Shown piece by piece: positions 9,859 through 21,830 of a stretch of DNA of 64,000 bases; positions within the stretch are counted from its first letter, which is position 1; each line of letters begins with the position of its first letter. Source of the DNA: Symbiodinium natans (lineage: Eukaryota; Sar; Dinophyceae; Suessiales; Symbiodiniaceae); assembly GCA_905221605.1 (NCBI GenBank), contig CAJNDS010002468.1, forward strand, positions 1,032,001-1,096,000, given 5' to 3'. The notes beneath the pieces are model-generated. The model saw only the letters and a list, made by a program, of their open reading frames with translations, ran no database searches and was not told the DNA's origin. The position numbers were made by a program, and so were the translations under genes.

Positions 9859-10228
9859 CTGCAGAGTCTGAGCGAGACTGCCAGCGGCTTCCTGCAGGAT
9901 GCAAAAAGCGGCAGTGGCACAGAGAGAGACCGACAGCAGCCAGCCCTAAACCCTCAGCCCTAAACCCTAAACCCTAAACCCTAAACCCTAAAACCTAAAC
10001 CCTAAACCCCAACAGGGAGAGGGAGAGGGAGAGGGAGAGAGAGAGAGAGAGAGACTTGAGCCCTCAACTCCAAAACTCTAGACTCTAAACCCCCGCCCTG
10101 AACCCCGAACCTACTCAATTTATCACACCCTCTTAGGGCTCAGGGTTTAGGTTTAAGGTTTAAGGTTTAGGGTTTAGGGTTTAGGGTTTAGGGTTTAGGG
10201 TTTAGGGATACGAGGCCCCGGTTTTGCA

Positions 10229-10256
10229 GGGCTGCGCTTCCACACTTCAGCCTCCG
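10229..10256 (+). CDS. candidate PPR exon
   Basis: After TTGCAG|G the frame reads AALPHFSLR, fitting residues 17-25 behind the 9817 island. The donor could be G|GCACAGATG. No confirmed successor. Confidence 0.3.
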
Positions 10257-10570
10257 AGGCACAGATGACCGGATCGAAGGTCGAGCCGAATGGTTATACA
10301 CTCAGCACCTTGGCAGACCGCTGAACTCACAGCCCTGGTTTGGGACCCGCAACCCTGGTTTAGGGTTTAGGGTTTAGGGTGTGTATACACCCGAAGCCCT
10401 GAACCCTCAGCCCTAGACCCTAAGCCCTGAAACTTAAGCCCGAAACCCTAAACTCCTCAACTCTGAGCCCCAAACCATCCCACAACTTTAATTCTGGCTA
10501 GGGGGTTTGGGGTTTGGGGCTTCACCCAGAACCCGAGTGGGCCCCGCTGTTCCCTTGTTTCGGCTTGGGG

Positions 10571-10716
10571 GGTGTACTTGGAGGATCAGGATACTGATAA
10601 TTATCCCAATCATAAGTGTAGTTTTCGGCCACTTATCTAAGACCTTGAAGCACGGGTTATGTTTGGCTTAGAACTACAGTTATAACTAGGTTACTATCCA
10701 CTTTGAACCTCCAAGT
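10571..10716. mobile_element. MITE, ACTTGGAGGTTC family
   Basis: Left GTACTTGGAGGATCAGG, right TTTGAACCTCCAAGTA; arms pair over about 45 bp. Copies: 25163-25286, 36736-36893 (with TTTAGGG inside the left arm), and pieces at 5580-5660, 6660-6846, 10890-10960, 15660-15800, 39895-39925. Confidence 0.65.
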
Positions 10717-10984
10717 AGGGTTTCTGTCAACTTCTTCGTTCGCCGATGTTAGGCAGGTTCGAGATTTTCAAGACAAGGCATGCGGTCGGGTTTTAGGGTT
10801 TAGGAGGGTTCAGGGTTTAGGGTCTAGGGCCAAGGATTCATTGTTTAGTTGTTCTGCTCTGGTGGGCTTGTTTTTGTTTGAACCATTTCGGTCTGATAAG
10901 TGTAGCTATAACCCATTCATGAGCCCTTTAAGTACCCCAAGAGGGTTACTAACCTTCGCGCCACCCAGACTCGATGATCTGCGC

Positions 10985-11034
10985 GCAGCAAGCGCCTGGG
11001 CGCTGGCAACGTGCGGTGGAGCTTCTGGAGGACG
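10985..11034 (+). CDS. candidate PPR exon
   Basis: The frame APGRWQRAVELLED carries W9, A12, L15 and L16, followed by GAC|GCGAGCTCA. A TTTAGGG tract follows. The 5' limit is unclear. Confidence 0.5.
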
Positions 11035-11094
11035 CGAGCTCAAAGTCCCGGAGCAGGGTTTAGGGTTTAGGGTTTGGGGTTAAGGGGTTGCGGA

Positions 11095-11200
11095 TTAGGG
11101 GGTTTAGGGGGTTTAGGGGGTTTAGGGGGTTTAGGGGGTTTAGGGGGTTTAGGGGGTTTAGGGGGTTTAGGGGGTTTAGGGGGTTTAGGGGGTTTAGGAC
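11095..11200. repeat. nonamer tract TTTAGGGGG
   Basis: About 11 identical copies of a 9-base variant of the telomere-type unit. Confidence 0.9.
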
Positions 11201-11394
11201 CCTAGCAGACAAACGGCAGGAATACAAGGGCCCTTGTTCATACATCCCTACTATATACCTGTGGTACGCCTGCCATATATCTGCTCTATTCCTGAACCCT
11301 ATCCCCAAAGCCACTCTGCACTGACGCCTTGCTCGGAAGCTAGAGCGGGGTTGGCAGGGTTAAAGGCACCCGAAACCCTAAACCCTAAACCCCT

Positions 11395-11515
11395 CAACCT
11401 TAAACCCTAAACCCTCAACCTTAAACCCTAAACCCTCAACCTTAAACCCTAAACCCTAAACCCTCAACCTTAAACCCTAAACCCTCAACCCTCAACCTGA
11501 AACCCTAACCCCTCG
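11395..11515. repeat. higher-order CCCTAAACCCTCAACCTTAAA repeat
   Basis: Alternating CCCTAAA, CCCTCAA and CCTTAAA units form a 21-base period, repeated about five times. Confidence 0.8.
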
Positions 11516-11594
11516 TCTAGGGTTTAGGGTCGGAAGTCGGGCCTTGTGGCTTGGGGTAATAGGAAAGGAGTTTTTGTTGGGTCCTTAAGGGCAG

Positions 11595-11732
11595 GGGGGG
11601 CTTCATGGCGGGTAGGTATTCAGGGACCCTTAGGGAAGCTTAGGGAGCCTTAGGGAAAGCTGTGGGGAGACTTGAGGAACTGGTGGTTATATACCCCGCC
11701 CCTGAACCCCTCCCTTTTGGCCCACATTAGTG
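11595..11732. mobile_element. inverted-repeat element pair, copy 1
   Basis: GGCTTCATGGCGGGTAGGT ... ATATACCCCGCCCCTGAACC. The reverse complement of this arrangement is present at 16418-16540, so the two are one family in opposite orientation. Confidence 0.6.
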
Positions 11733-11743
11733 TTGGGTTAAAG

Positions 11744-11893
11744 GAACCCTAAACCCTAAACCCTAAACCCTAAACCCTAAACCCTAAACCCTAAACCCTA
11801 AACCCTAAACCCTAAACCCTAAACCCTAAACCCTAAACCCTAAACCCTAAACCCTAAACCCTAACCCCAAGCCCTAAACCCTAAACCCTAAAC
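11744..11893. repeat. CCCTAAA tract, about 20 units
   Basis: Nearly pure, ending next to the PPR-like island at 11900. Confidence 0.95.
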
Positions 11894-11899
11894 CCCATG

Positions 11900-11929
11900 G
11901 AGGAGATGCAGGAGTGCTTGGTGGTCGAT
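11900..11929 (+). CDS. candidate PPR exon
   Basis: After TGGAG|GAG the frame EMQECLVV resembles residues 18-25; GTC|GATCCCGAC could be a GA donor. Flanked by CCCTAAA upstream and TTTGGGG-type repeats downstream. Confidence 0.35.
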
Positions 11930-12570
11930 CCCGACGATCAAGGCAAGCCCCACAACCTGAAACCCTAGGGTTTGGGGTTTTGGGGTTTTGGGTTTTAAAC
12001 CCTAAACCCTAAACCCTAAACCCTAAACCCTAAACCCTAAACCCTATAAACCCTATAAACCCTGAAACCCTAATTCAGGGTAGGGCTCTCAAGTCATGCA
12101 GCCGAGTCCAAAGTACCAGCGAAAGCTGAAGATACCCTACATCCGCAATCCCTCGACTCGTGAACCTCAGGCATATTTAGTCTGACACTCCAATGCCCGT
12201 AAATTGGGTTTAGGGTCTTAGGGTTAAGGATAAACCCTAAACCCTAAACCCTAAACCCTAAACCCTAAACCCTGATTTAGGGTTTAGGGTTAGATATCCG
12301 GCTGGTCACCGCTATTTTATGGCTAGATGCCTGTAAGCACGATGTTGGGGTTGGGTTCGCTCTCCAGCTTTTCCTGTGGGGAGGGTTCAGGGCTTAGGGT
12401 TTGGGGTGGTTTAGGGTTTAGGGTTTAGGGTTTAGGGTTTAGGGTTTAGGGTCGAGGGTCTAGGGTTTAGGGTTTAGGGTTTAGGGTTTAGAGTTGAGGG
12501 GTTGACTGAATTGGAGAACTCAAGAGCCGGTGAGTCGATGCGGATCAACATGCAACTCTTGGTTCTTTGC

Positions 12571-12683
12571 GTAGTTCCATGGTCCCTTAGTGTGGGCCCT
12601 TGAACTTCAACGCGGACCTCTTATATACCCCATACTTCAGAACGCTTTAAAGGGGGCTATAGTAAGGGACGATGAAACTACCC
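12571..12683. mobile_element. MITE, GTAGTTTCATGGTCCCTTA family
   Basis: GTAGTTCCATGGTCCCTTAG ... AGTAAGGGACGATGAAACTAC. Copies at 17207-17306 and 28555-28793; the last contains a CCCTAAA tract (28680-28768). Confidence 0.65.
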
Positions 12684-15202
12684 TCAGATGGTTTCAGTCT
12701 GTTCCTTCCGGCGGCCAGGTCCGTCGCAAGGACACGTGCTCTACCTCATGGAGTGGGTTTAGGCTTCAGGGTTTAGGGTTTACGGTTTAGGGTTCAGGGT
12801 TTAGGGATGAGCATTGTGGCAGCTGCCTCAAGCAGATGGTGGCCGACATCTGAGATCCGCGGATGCTTGTGCACAAACTCACGCCTGCCATCTCCGACCT
12901 CGGCGGCCAACACCAAGTTCTGCTCTTACTCCATACAAGAGATGGGATGGCAGCTCTTATCAAGGGTTTAGGGTTTAGGGTTTTGGGTTTTGGGTTTAGG
13001 GTTTAGGGTTTCATATGCAAACCCTCAGCAGACCAGCATAACCAACATGATGTCGTTTAAAGGGGCCCTCTAGATTTATGGGACATGAATTGAACTGTCG
13101 AAATCAAGCCCCAAAGCCTACACCCTAAACCCTAAAACCTAAACCCTAAAACCCTAAACCCACAACCTAAACCCTAAACCCGAAACCCTAAACCCAAAGC
13201 TCCTGAGTGTTCGAACCCTTAACCTGTGGTCCCCAGGCAATGCGACAAAGACGGTGATTGACATCCTCTTCCATTGCCAGCAGCAGGCAGCACACTAGAA
13301 CCCGAGTAGGCCCTACGGTTTAGGGTTTTAGGGTTTAGGGCTGCTAGAGCCCGGAGGAGGCCCTAATTCACTATTTTTCGGGTTTAGCCCGGAGTAGGCC
13401 GCCTCCAAAAAGGGCACCCTTTTCATTCGGGTTCCGCTTGGGCTAGTACAGGTAGAGGGCTTTTGTCGGGTGCTCTTTTGGCGTTCCGCTAAGCTCTAGA
13501 AACCCCGATACCCTGAACCTTTGCTCTGCAAATCACAGCACCAGTGCCTTTTTTGCATGTCGTGAGGGCCGAGCTGCCAACAATGCGTAGCTGCTGTGAG
13601 TATTCCTCTCCTATGTTCTGCCTTAAAAGGGTAACGTAGAATTATTATCTTTTGCTTTATTGGGGGGGTTCTTAGGCACATAGTGGTTCATGGGAGACTC
13701 CCTAGCATAACTCTCCTGGGTCTTCAACTACCTACTTTTCCCGTGGATAAAGAATGGCTATGGGGGGCAAGGGCTAGAGTAATTTCACGGCTTCTACCCT
13801 CCTACTTCGTGTCAAGTAGGCCTCGCACCATCAAGCCGAGCCCTTAAGCACCTGAAGCATGGGTTTAGGGTTTAGGGTTTAGGGTTTAGGGTTTAGGGTT
13901 TAGGGGTTAGGGGTTAGGGGTTAGGGGTTAGGGGCATGGATCCTCGGGAACAAAATCCGTAGGGGTGATTTGGGGAGGGAGGGGAGTTTAGGGTTGAGGC
14001 TTTAGGGTACTGTAGGGTTTGGGGCACGGGATGCTACTTCGAAACCGGCCCACGGCGCACCAGCAGCCCGAAAGCCCTGCTCTTTCTCGGACAGGAAGCC
14101 GCCCATCAGCTCTTTCGGCAGGCAGGGATTTAAGGTTTAGGGTTTTAGGGTTTTAGGGTATTTTAGGATATTTTAGGGTAGTTTAGGGTCGGTATTTTAG
14201 GGTATTTTAGGGTGCAGGTGTCATAGCGTTAGCCAACCGGTAGAAAAAGAAGTACCCTTATGACATTGTCGTTAAGACATCGTTAAGGGTCATCGGGCCT
14301 TTGGTTGCATCGGGGTGGTCTAGGCATTGTAGGATCCGACGATGGCTTGGGGACCAAGATGCCCTGAAGCCGCCAATCCTGAGGCTTCGCGCTTTTGGTC
14401 TCTTGGGCAGTGCCAAAACTATGGTAGCCCCAGAAGGGTATGCTCTTTGTTCCTAGGTCTCTTTGGGACCTAAAGCACGATCCGTTCAACCCGAACTCCT
14501 AAATCCTAAGTCCTAAATCCTAGACCCGAAGCACCCTAATTCCTTCACACCACACACCCTAAACCTCGACTTGGGGTTTGGGTTTAGTTAGGGTTACTGT
14601 TTAGGGTTTAGGCTTTAGATGGGTAGTTCGAGCGCGCTTAGAAGATCGACTAAGTAGTTACCCTCCCTCCTTTTCGCCCAGTAGCCCTAAACCCTAAACC
14701 CTAAACCCTAAACGCTAAACCCTAAACCCTAACTGCCCATGCAATTACCCCCTAAACGCCCTGCTGCCTAGGCCGTGGCAGATGGACGTCTGGAAGCAGA
14801 CGGCGCACCAAAAAGAAACCTCATGAGGGCCCAAGCCCTAAACCCTAAACCCTAAACCCTAAACCCTAAACCCTAAACTTTTACAGAGGAAGTGTGCCCC
14901 AAGAGTCGGGTAGGGGGATGCTACAGATACTCTTGGTTTAGGGTTTAGACCAGAAGGGAACCGTACCTCAACTAGACCTGCCTATGTGCAGGTAAAGGCT
15001 AATCCCTAAAAAGTCGATCCGCCTCGCCCCAGCATATTTGGAGGAGCGGATGAGCCCAACATCGAAAACCCTTGGTTTAGTTCAGGGCTTCGGGGTTTTT
15101 TGTAGGGTCTAAACCCTAAACCCTACAACCCTAAACCCTCTGAGGTTCAGGCTTTCAGGTAAGCCGTAATCCCTTCTTGGGGCTTATATGACTACGCTGA
15201 CC

Positions 15203-15305
15203 TGGGTTTGGAGTACTATACATTTAGTTTTTGGTTCTGGGTTCCGGTTATCGCTACTTATGCCTAAAACGTATGTCCTTGTTTTCCAGGGTCTACTCCA
15301 AGTAG
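15203..15305. mobile_element. dispersed element, GGTTTTGGAGTACT family, uninterrupted
   Basis: Same order of blocks as 4159-4268: TGGAGTACTATAC, TTGGTTCTGGGTTCC, CTACTTATGCCTAAAAC and CAGGGTCTACTCCAAGTAG. Confidence 0.65.
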
Positions 15306-16215
15306 CGATACACTTGATTCATACCCTCAACCCTAAACCCCAAATCCCAAACCCAAAACCCTAATTAAACCCTAAACCCTACCTTAAGAACCCCAAACCT
15401 ACTGTTCTGAACCTCCAAGTAGTGCTTGGAGGGCGCGGCGCCATGCAGAGACCCGAAAAGGCGGCTTTAGTCGGGCAGGGGCAGTTGAAGCCTTTAAGCC
15501 CTGAGCCCTGCAGGCTCTAAATACTGCCTAGGGTGTAGGGTTTAGGGTTTAGGTGGTAGGGTTGAGGGTTTGGGTATTAGGGTTTGGGGTATAGGACTTG
15601 GCGGCCCGGCTTGCTTTCAACAGCGTGTGGCCAGGGCATGTGCCGTGCAGACGTCAGCCTAAGCCCAGTCACAAGTACCCTTTGTCATAGTTGGGTAACA
15701 TTTTACATTTTTAAGGGTACTTAAATCCAATAAGGAATAAAAATTTTAATTTTTAATATTATCCCCACAATGAACTAGTACCTGGAACACCAAGTAATTA
15801 CCCGTGAATAAGGGTTTAGGCTTTATAGGCTTTAGGGTTAAGGGCCTCAATGTGGGGCTTACCTACATTATCTTATGCACTTTGTAACCAGCGAGGGGCC
15901 TGCCTGAATTAAGTGTTGTTTTTGCTTTTTTTTGAACCTTAGACCCTAAACCCCAAACCTTAAACCCAAAACTCAAGATCAGCACAGTGTTGGCCCATGG
16001 TCGCTGCGCCTCTTCATGCGAGTTTGTCTCCAGCGAAGCTCCAGACCACGATCGACACTTGGTTTGTGGGTTGTTCCGTGCTTAAACCCTAAACCCCATA
16101 CCCCAAACCCCAAACCCCAAACCCTAAACCCTAAACCCTAAACCTGAAACCCTAAACCCTAACCCTAAACCCTAAACCCTAAGCCTTAGTTTTTGGTAGG
16201 GCTCTTCAAGCCCAG

Positions 16216-16266
16216 GATTACAACAAGCGCATCACTGCCTGCAAGTCTGGCCAGAAATGGCAGACA
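16216..16266 (+). CDS. PPR exon B1
   Basis: 17 codons, residue 30 to 11: DYNKRITACKSGQKWQT. Acceptor CCCAG|GAT, donor ACA|GTACCTCGG. Preceded by CCCTAAA and followed by a long TTTAGGG tract. Confidence 0.8.
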
Positions 16267-19128
16267 GTACCTCGGTCGGCCCGAGTTACATGAGAGATTA
16301 TGTTTCGTTGTAGGGTTTAGGGTTTAGGGTTTAGGGTTTAGGGTTTAGGGTTTAGGGTTTAGGGTTTAGGGTTTAGGGTTTAGGGTTTAGGGTTTAGGGT
16401 TTAGGGTTTAGGGTTCTGAAGGGAGGGGGGTTCAGGGGCAGGGTATGTAACCCAAGGTTCCCTAATTCTCCCCACTACACCCGAAGGCCCCCCGAGCTTC
16501 TCTGAGGTTCCCTAGGCACCTACCCCCCATGAACCGCCCTAAACCCTAAACCCTAAACCCTAAACCCTAAACCCTAAACCCTAAACCTTAAACCCTAAAC
16601 CCTTCGGGACCCTATAAATTGCGTATCACATCGTGCGTTGTTGCATTGTATTTTCGTGTTTTTTCATGAGAGGACCACACGCAGGAGTGGCCCTCCTCAC
16701 CCTAAACCCTCAATCCCAAAATCCTAAAAGGGTACTTCCACACGCAGGAGTGACCCCTCCTCACCCTAAACCCTAAACCCTAAAATCCTAAATAGGGTAC
16801 TTCGCTTGTCTTTGGCCAATTGAGGCGCTGGCACTCCTGGACGAGCTCCTCGCGTGTCGCCATCGGCCAAGCGTGGTCTCCTACAACGCAACCATCAGCG
16901 TCGCGCGGCTTAGGTTTTAGGGTTTAAGGGCTCCGAAACATTTGCCCGAAGATTTATAAGGGTTGAGGGTTCATGGTCTAGGGTTAGAAGCAGGCTGCAA
17001 TAGCATAGTATAGTACAAGAGTAGAAGTCGTGGGATCATGCAAGAGTGTAGTTCTCCAGGCAGCCTGACAAGAACTTACTTCGCAAATTCATAAACTTTG
17101 CTGGGCTTCCTTGCTTAGTTTGTAGGAAAATTCAGGCTTTATGTTTTTGTTTATTATTATTCCTTGGCGATTGGAGACTTACCTTCTTCAAAGGGTTCTG
17201 AAGTATGGGCCCTTGGGTTGTATGGGGTATATAAGGGGTACATAAGGAGTCCCAATTTCAGGGGCCCATATTAAGGGAGCATGAAACTACCCTAAGACAA
17301 AGGGACCTTGGGGTGTAGTTAAGGGGGTATTCAGGGGCTACCTAGGTATATAGGGACTATATGGGGTTAAGTGTCCCTTCTGGAAACCCCTCCTGGTCCC
17401 TGAACCCTAAACCCTAAACCCTAAACCCTAAACCCTAAACCCTAAAACCTAAACCCTAAACCCTAAACCCTAAACCCTAAACCCTAAACCCTAAACCCTT
17501 CAAGGGCCCATACTAAGGGACCATGAAACTACGCACCCTTAAGAACTTGAAACCCTAAACCCTAAACCCTAAACCCTAAACCCTAAACCCTAAACCCTAA
17601 ACCCTAAACCCTAAACCCTAAACCGAGTGTGGCTCGGACCGAGGTGTGCGAGGGATGCTCCTTGTGGGCGCTGGCCGTGGATGTCTTGAAGGACATGGAG
17701 ACTTTGCTGGTTTAAACCCTAAAAAACAGACCCTAAACCCAAAAACCCTGAGCCCTGAAGCCCTTTAGGTTTTCGGGTTGCGGCCTCGGTTTCTCGTTTG
17801 TTGCTTTGCTTCCCAGCTTGCCCAAAGAGCTTCGAACAGCCCTGCAAGCGCTCGCTCCCAGCCTCTTGACCCGAAAAATCCTAACCTCTAACCCCTTATA
17901 AACCCTAAACCCTAAACCCCAAACTCGCCCCATACCCTAAACCCTAAACCCTAAACCCTAAACCCTAAACCCTCTACCCTCTAACCCCTAAACCCAATTC
18001 AGGAGCCTCGGAAGCCTGCCTCTCTTCCTAAGGACGGCAGGAGGCTTTCTCCCAACATTATCACCTACAGCTGCGTGGGCTGCGAACATCTGAAGGGTTT
18101 AGGGTTTAGGGTTTAGGGTTTAGGGTTTAGGGTTTAGGGTTTAGGGTTTAGGGTTTAGGGTTTAGGGTTTAGGGTTTAGGGTTTAGGGTTTAGGGTTTAG
18201 GGTTCAGAGAGGCTTCATAGGGTTTAGGGTGCAAACCCCATAAGCTCTAACAACCACAGTAGGGCTGTAGGGAACAGGCTTTTCGGGGTTGCGGGCTTTG
18301 GGTCTACCAGGTTTGAATGAAGGGGTGGGGGTCCGTCTAGGGCTGGTTTAAGCTAAACCCTTACCCCGAAACCGCAAGGGTTAAGGCTTGAGCTTGCAGG
18401 TTGTAAAGGCTCTAGAGGAATCGGGGTTCAGGCTCAGGGTTCTTACTTGGGCCTGCAGGTTGTAGAGGCTCTAGAGGAATCGGGGTTCAGGTGTGGTCCT
18501 TACCTGGGGAGGGCGGCAGGTCTACACCAGGTCAGGTCGGCGTGCACGCTGGTTTATGCGTGCGGCAGCTCAGGTGATGGGTCCTTTATGGCTCGTCAGT
18601 TTGGTAAAGGGGGCCACTGCCTGAACTACCCCCGCCTGAGATTCTTTTTCTTTGGAACCCTCAACCCTTCTTCCGCATCCGCCTAAACCCTAAACCCCAA
18701 ACCCCAATTCCTCAACCCTAAACCCTAAACCCTAAACCCTAAACCCTAAACCTCCACAAAGATGCGCCGAACCCTGCATATAAGGTACGTGCATCAGTGC
18801 CTGTGGACGAGCGGCCCAGTGGCAGCAGGACCCTAGCGGAACTTGTAGGGGCATGCGGCTCAGGGTGTTTCGGGCTGGGGGGGTTCGATGGGGATAGGCT
18901 TCAGGGTAAGCCCTGAACTCAACACGCCTACCAGCTCATCCGATTTGCGCAGGCATTGTGGCTGATGGGGTGTCTGGGCGATCGCGGACTACAAGCAGAT
19001 CTCATTTTGCTCCTTGCCTGCGTCACACCCTGTGGTGTGGGGTTTCGTGCTCGGGTTTGGGGTTTAGGGTTTCAGAGGGTTAACAGGAGGTAAAAGGGCC
19101 TCCTCAAAAAAGGACAGCATTTTATGCA

Positions 19129-19162
<34 letters not shown>

Positions 19163-21799
19163 AGCGGATTTCTTGCGGATTTCTGCTTTGAAATTTCATC
19201 GTCATTGATCAGAAGAGCTGCCCCGAACACCCTGCCAGCATGCAAACACGCCAGAGTCGCGAAAGAGTCCGCGCATGGCAGGCTGAGGCTTCACAGGATT
19301 ACGCTCAAGAGAGAAGCAGCTTGTAGCGTTATCTACTCATCATGAACGAAGAATTTGTAGCGGCTGGCTTGACAAGCTAGCTGTATCGTCAGATCGGGCT
19401 TGTGTGACGAATGCGTGGCTTCCCGCATCATTTGCTGGTGAAGCTTTTATGGTGGCCGATTTCTGTTCAACGTGGCTCGGATGGAGAATGCGTCTCAGGC
19501 GGTTGTAAATGCCAGCGGATTTTGCCGCGGATTTTCAGCGGATTTTTCTTAAAGGCGTTTGTTGTCTTCACAAAAATCCCCGCAAAATCCCCGTCAAAAT
19601 CCCCGCAATGTTCTGAGCTGCGCCAACAGCCTCACCACAAGAAATCCCCGCACTCTGCAGCCCGAAATTTTGGCCCGTCAATGGCAAATTGCGGGCATGA
19701 CGAATCTGCCTTATCTGCTGTGACTTTTCTGGTCTATGCAAAAGTTTTGGCAGAGCAAAGCATTGCTGATGGTTTTGTTTGTTTGCTCTCAGCATTTGGC
19801 CTCCATGGGGGGTTTGTTTGGGCACAGGTGTGCCCATTACCGGGGCTCACATCTGCAGGTGTATCAGCTTGCCTGAGTCTGAAAACTGACCCTCATGCAT
19901 GCAACCAAAGCGACATTGCAACATAAAACAATCATGAAATAAATCCCCGCAGAGCGCCTGCAAGAGCATTAGCCCCAAGCTTTTGGGCCGCCTAAACTCC
20001 AAGAGCTCGATAGAGTTTGTTACCCTGAAACCCCTAAACCCTAAACCCTAAACCCCTAAAGGATCCCTAAAACCCTAAACCCCCTAAACCCTAGAAGCCC
20101 TAAATCCCTGAGCCTTGCTACTGCCAGGTACAACGCCAGCTCCTGGGTCGCAAAGCAATGGGGCTGAGCTGTTTAGGGTTTGGGGTTTAGGGTTTAGGGA
20201 TTTAGGGTTTAGGGTTTCGGGTTTAGGATTAGGGGTTTAGGGTTTAGGGTTTAGGGTTTAGGGTTTAGGGTTTAGGATCAGGGTTTCGGGTTTAGGTTGG
20301 GGTTCTTGGCGAAGGGTTTCTTGAGTTTGGGGTTCGGGGTCTTTGGGCTTAGGTCATCAGCGTTTAGATTCACGCTTTCATTGTCAGCGAGTGTTCTGAC
20401 CTTCCTACCCATCATTAAACTGAGGTTGATTTGGACTTAGAATTATCGCTCGACCCTAATCCCCAAACCCTAAACCCTGCTTTTTTGATTCGAAGCGTTC
20501 ATAAGGAACCAAACGCTGTCATAAAGCCACCTCCCCCCCCCCCCCCAAAAAAAAAAAAAAATAGATAAAATCACTAATCTAAAAAGATGAATAGGGCCAT
20601 TTGGGTGACGCTGGGCCTAGGAACATGCTCTGAGTTCCAGATGTGTTTGCTCCCGGAGCCCACTTGAGTTCGAATCCCATGGGCCACAAAGCTGAATTCA
20701 CTTTTTTGATGAGAACCTCCCACCCTGCCTTCTTGAAGGCTACCTAAGGGTCTATCCCGAGTCCTGAACCCTAAACCCCTTAGATGAGTTTCATGTGTTT
20801 TGTGGGTCTTAGCATAAAGCTGAAGACCTGCACCCTCTAAACTCCAATTTCTAAACCCCGAATCCCAAGCCCTTAACCCCAAACCCTCAACCCTACGCGG
20901 GCCCCCCAAAAGGGCTCAAATGGTTTCCGCCCATCGCAGGCATCACTGCCTGCGAAAAGGCAGGCAGATGGCTGGAAGCGCGCAGGTCGTGGACTGAGGG
21001 GGTTGGCTTCATGGGGATCATGGGGTCTAAGGGCGTGGTGATTAGGGGTTAGGAGTTTGTTGCTTGAAGGGTTTAGGGTTATATTTGGGGTTTTCAGGGC
21101 AAAAAGATTCAGTTGTTTGAGGGTTTTGGGTACTTGGGGTTTTGGGGCTTAGGGTGTTTGTTGCTTGCCACGCGCTGCCGATGGACCGCCTGTTGGCACA
21201 GTCTGCAGGCACTCACCGAACGTTGGGTCTTTGTGGGGTTCAGGGTTTAGGGTTTAGGGTTTAGGGTTTAGGGTTTAGCGTTTAGGGTTTAGGGTTTAGG
21301 GTTTAGGGTTTAGGGTTTAGGGCTCGGATGCCCCTCTGGGTCTGAGGGAGGGTGTGTGTGGTGTATATGGTGGTGCATATACCTCAACATGATCTGCTGG
21401 GTAACCAGCTCATGCCAAGAACGTTCTGGGTGCCCGGATGGACTTGGACTCAGTGCTGCATAGGCTTTGATGCGGAGTAGTCGCGAACTGTCTTCTCGAT
21501 CAGTGTTAGGGATCCTTTTTACTTTTTGGGTTATGGGCTTTCTTATATATGAACAAAAAGGATCCTTTTTTCTTCCTAGGGGAACAGGGATTAAGTCTTG
21601 AAAGGAGGGTCTGCGAAGGTAGTGTTGCTTTACCGGCGCAATTTCCAAACACGGTGACTGCTTATCCTGAGATAGTACGAGGCTTTGATGTCACGTGAGC
21701 GGCGAAGGTGTCTGAAGTACCAACCGTCTACTATAGGGTCGGAATGATTACTGACAGTATTCCCTTATGGTTTCTATAGATTTGTACGATGATGACCCC

Positions 21800-21830
<31 letters not shown>

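Noticed and set aside
11088-11324. Repetitive GFR / NPL frames
   Set aside because: They translate the TTTAGGGGG nonamer array.
19411-19926. 171-codon frame starting MRGFPHH
   Set aside because: It lies in the intron between exons B6 and B7, crosses the AAATCCCCGC fold-back and has no known motif. It could be a transposon remnant, but a gene is not supported.
21165-21230. Island with a PPR-like frame (WHSLQALTE)
   Set aside because: It does not fit the register; exon B8 joins directly to B9 without it, so it is probably a decayed duplicate or chance.
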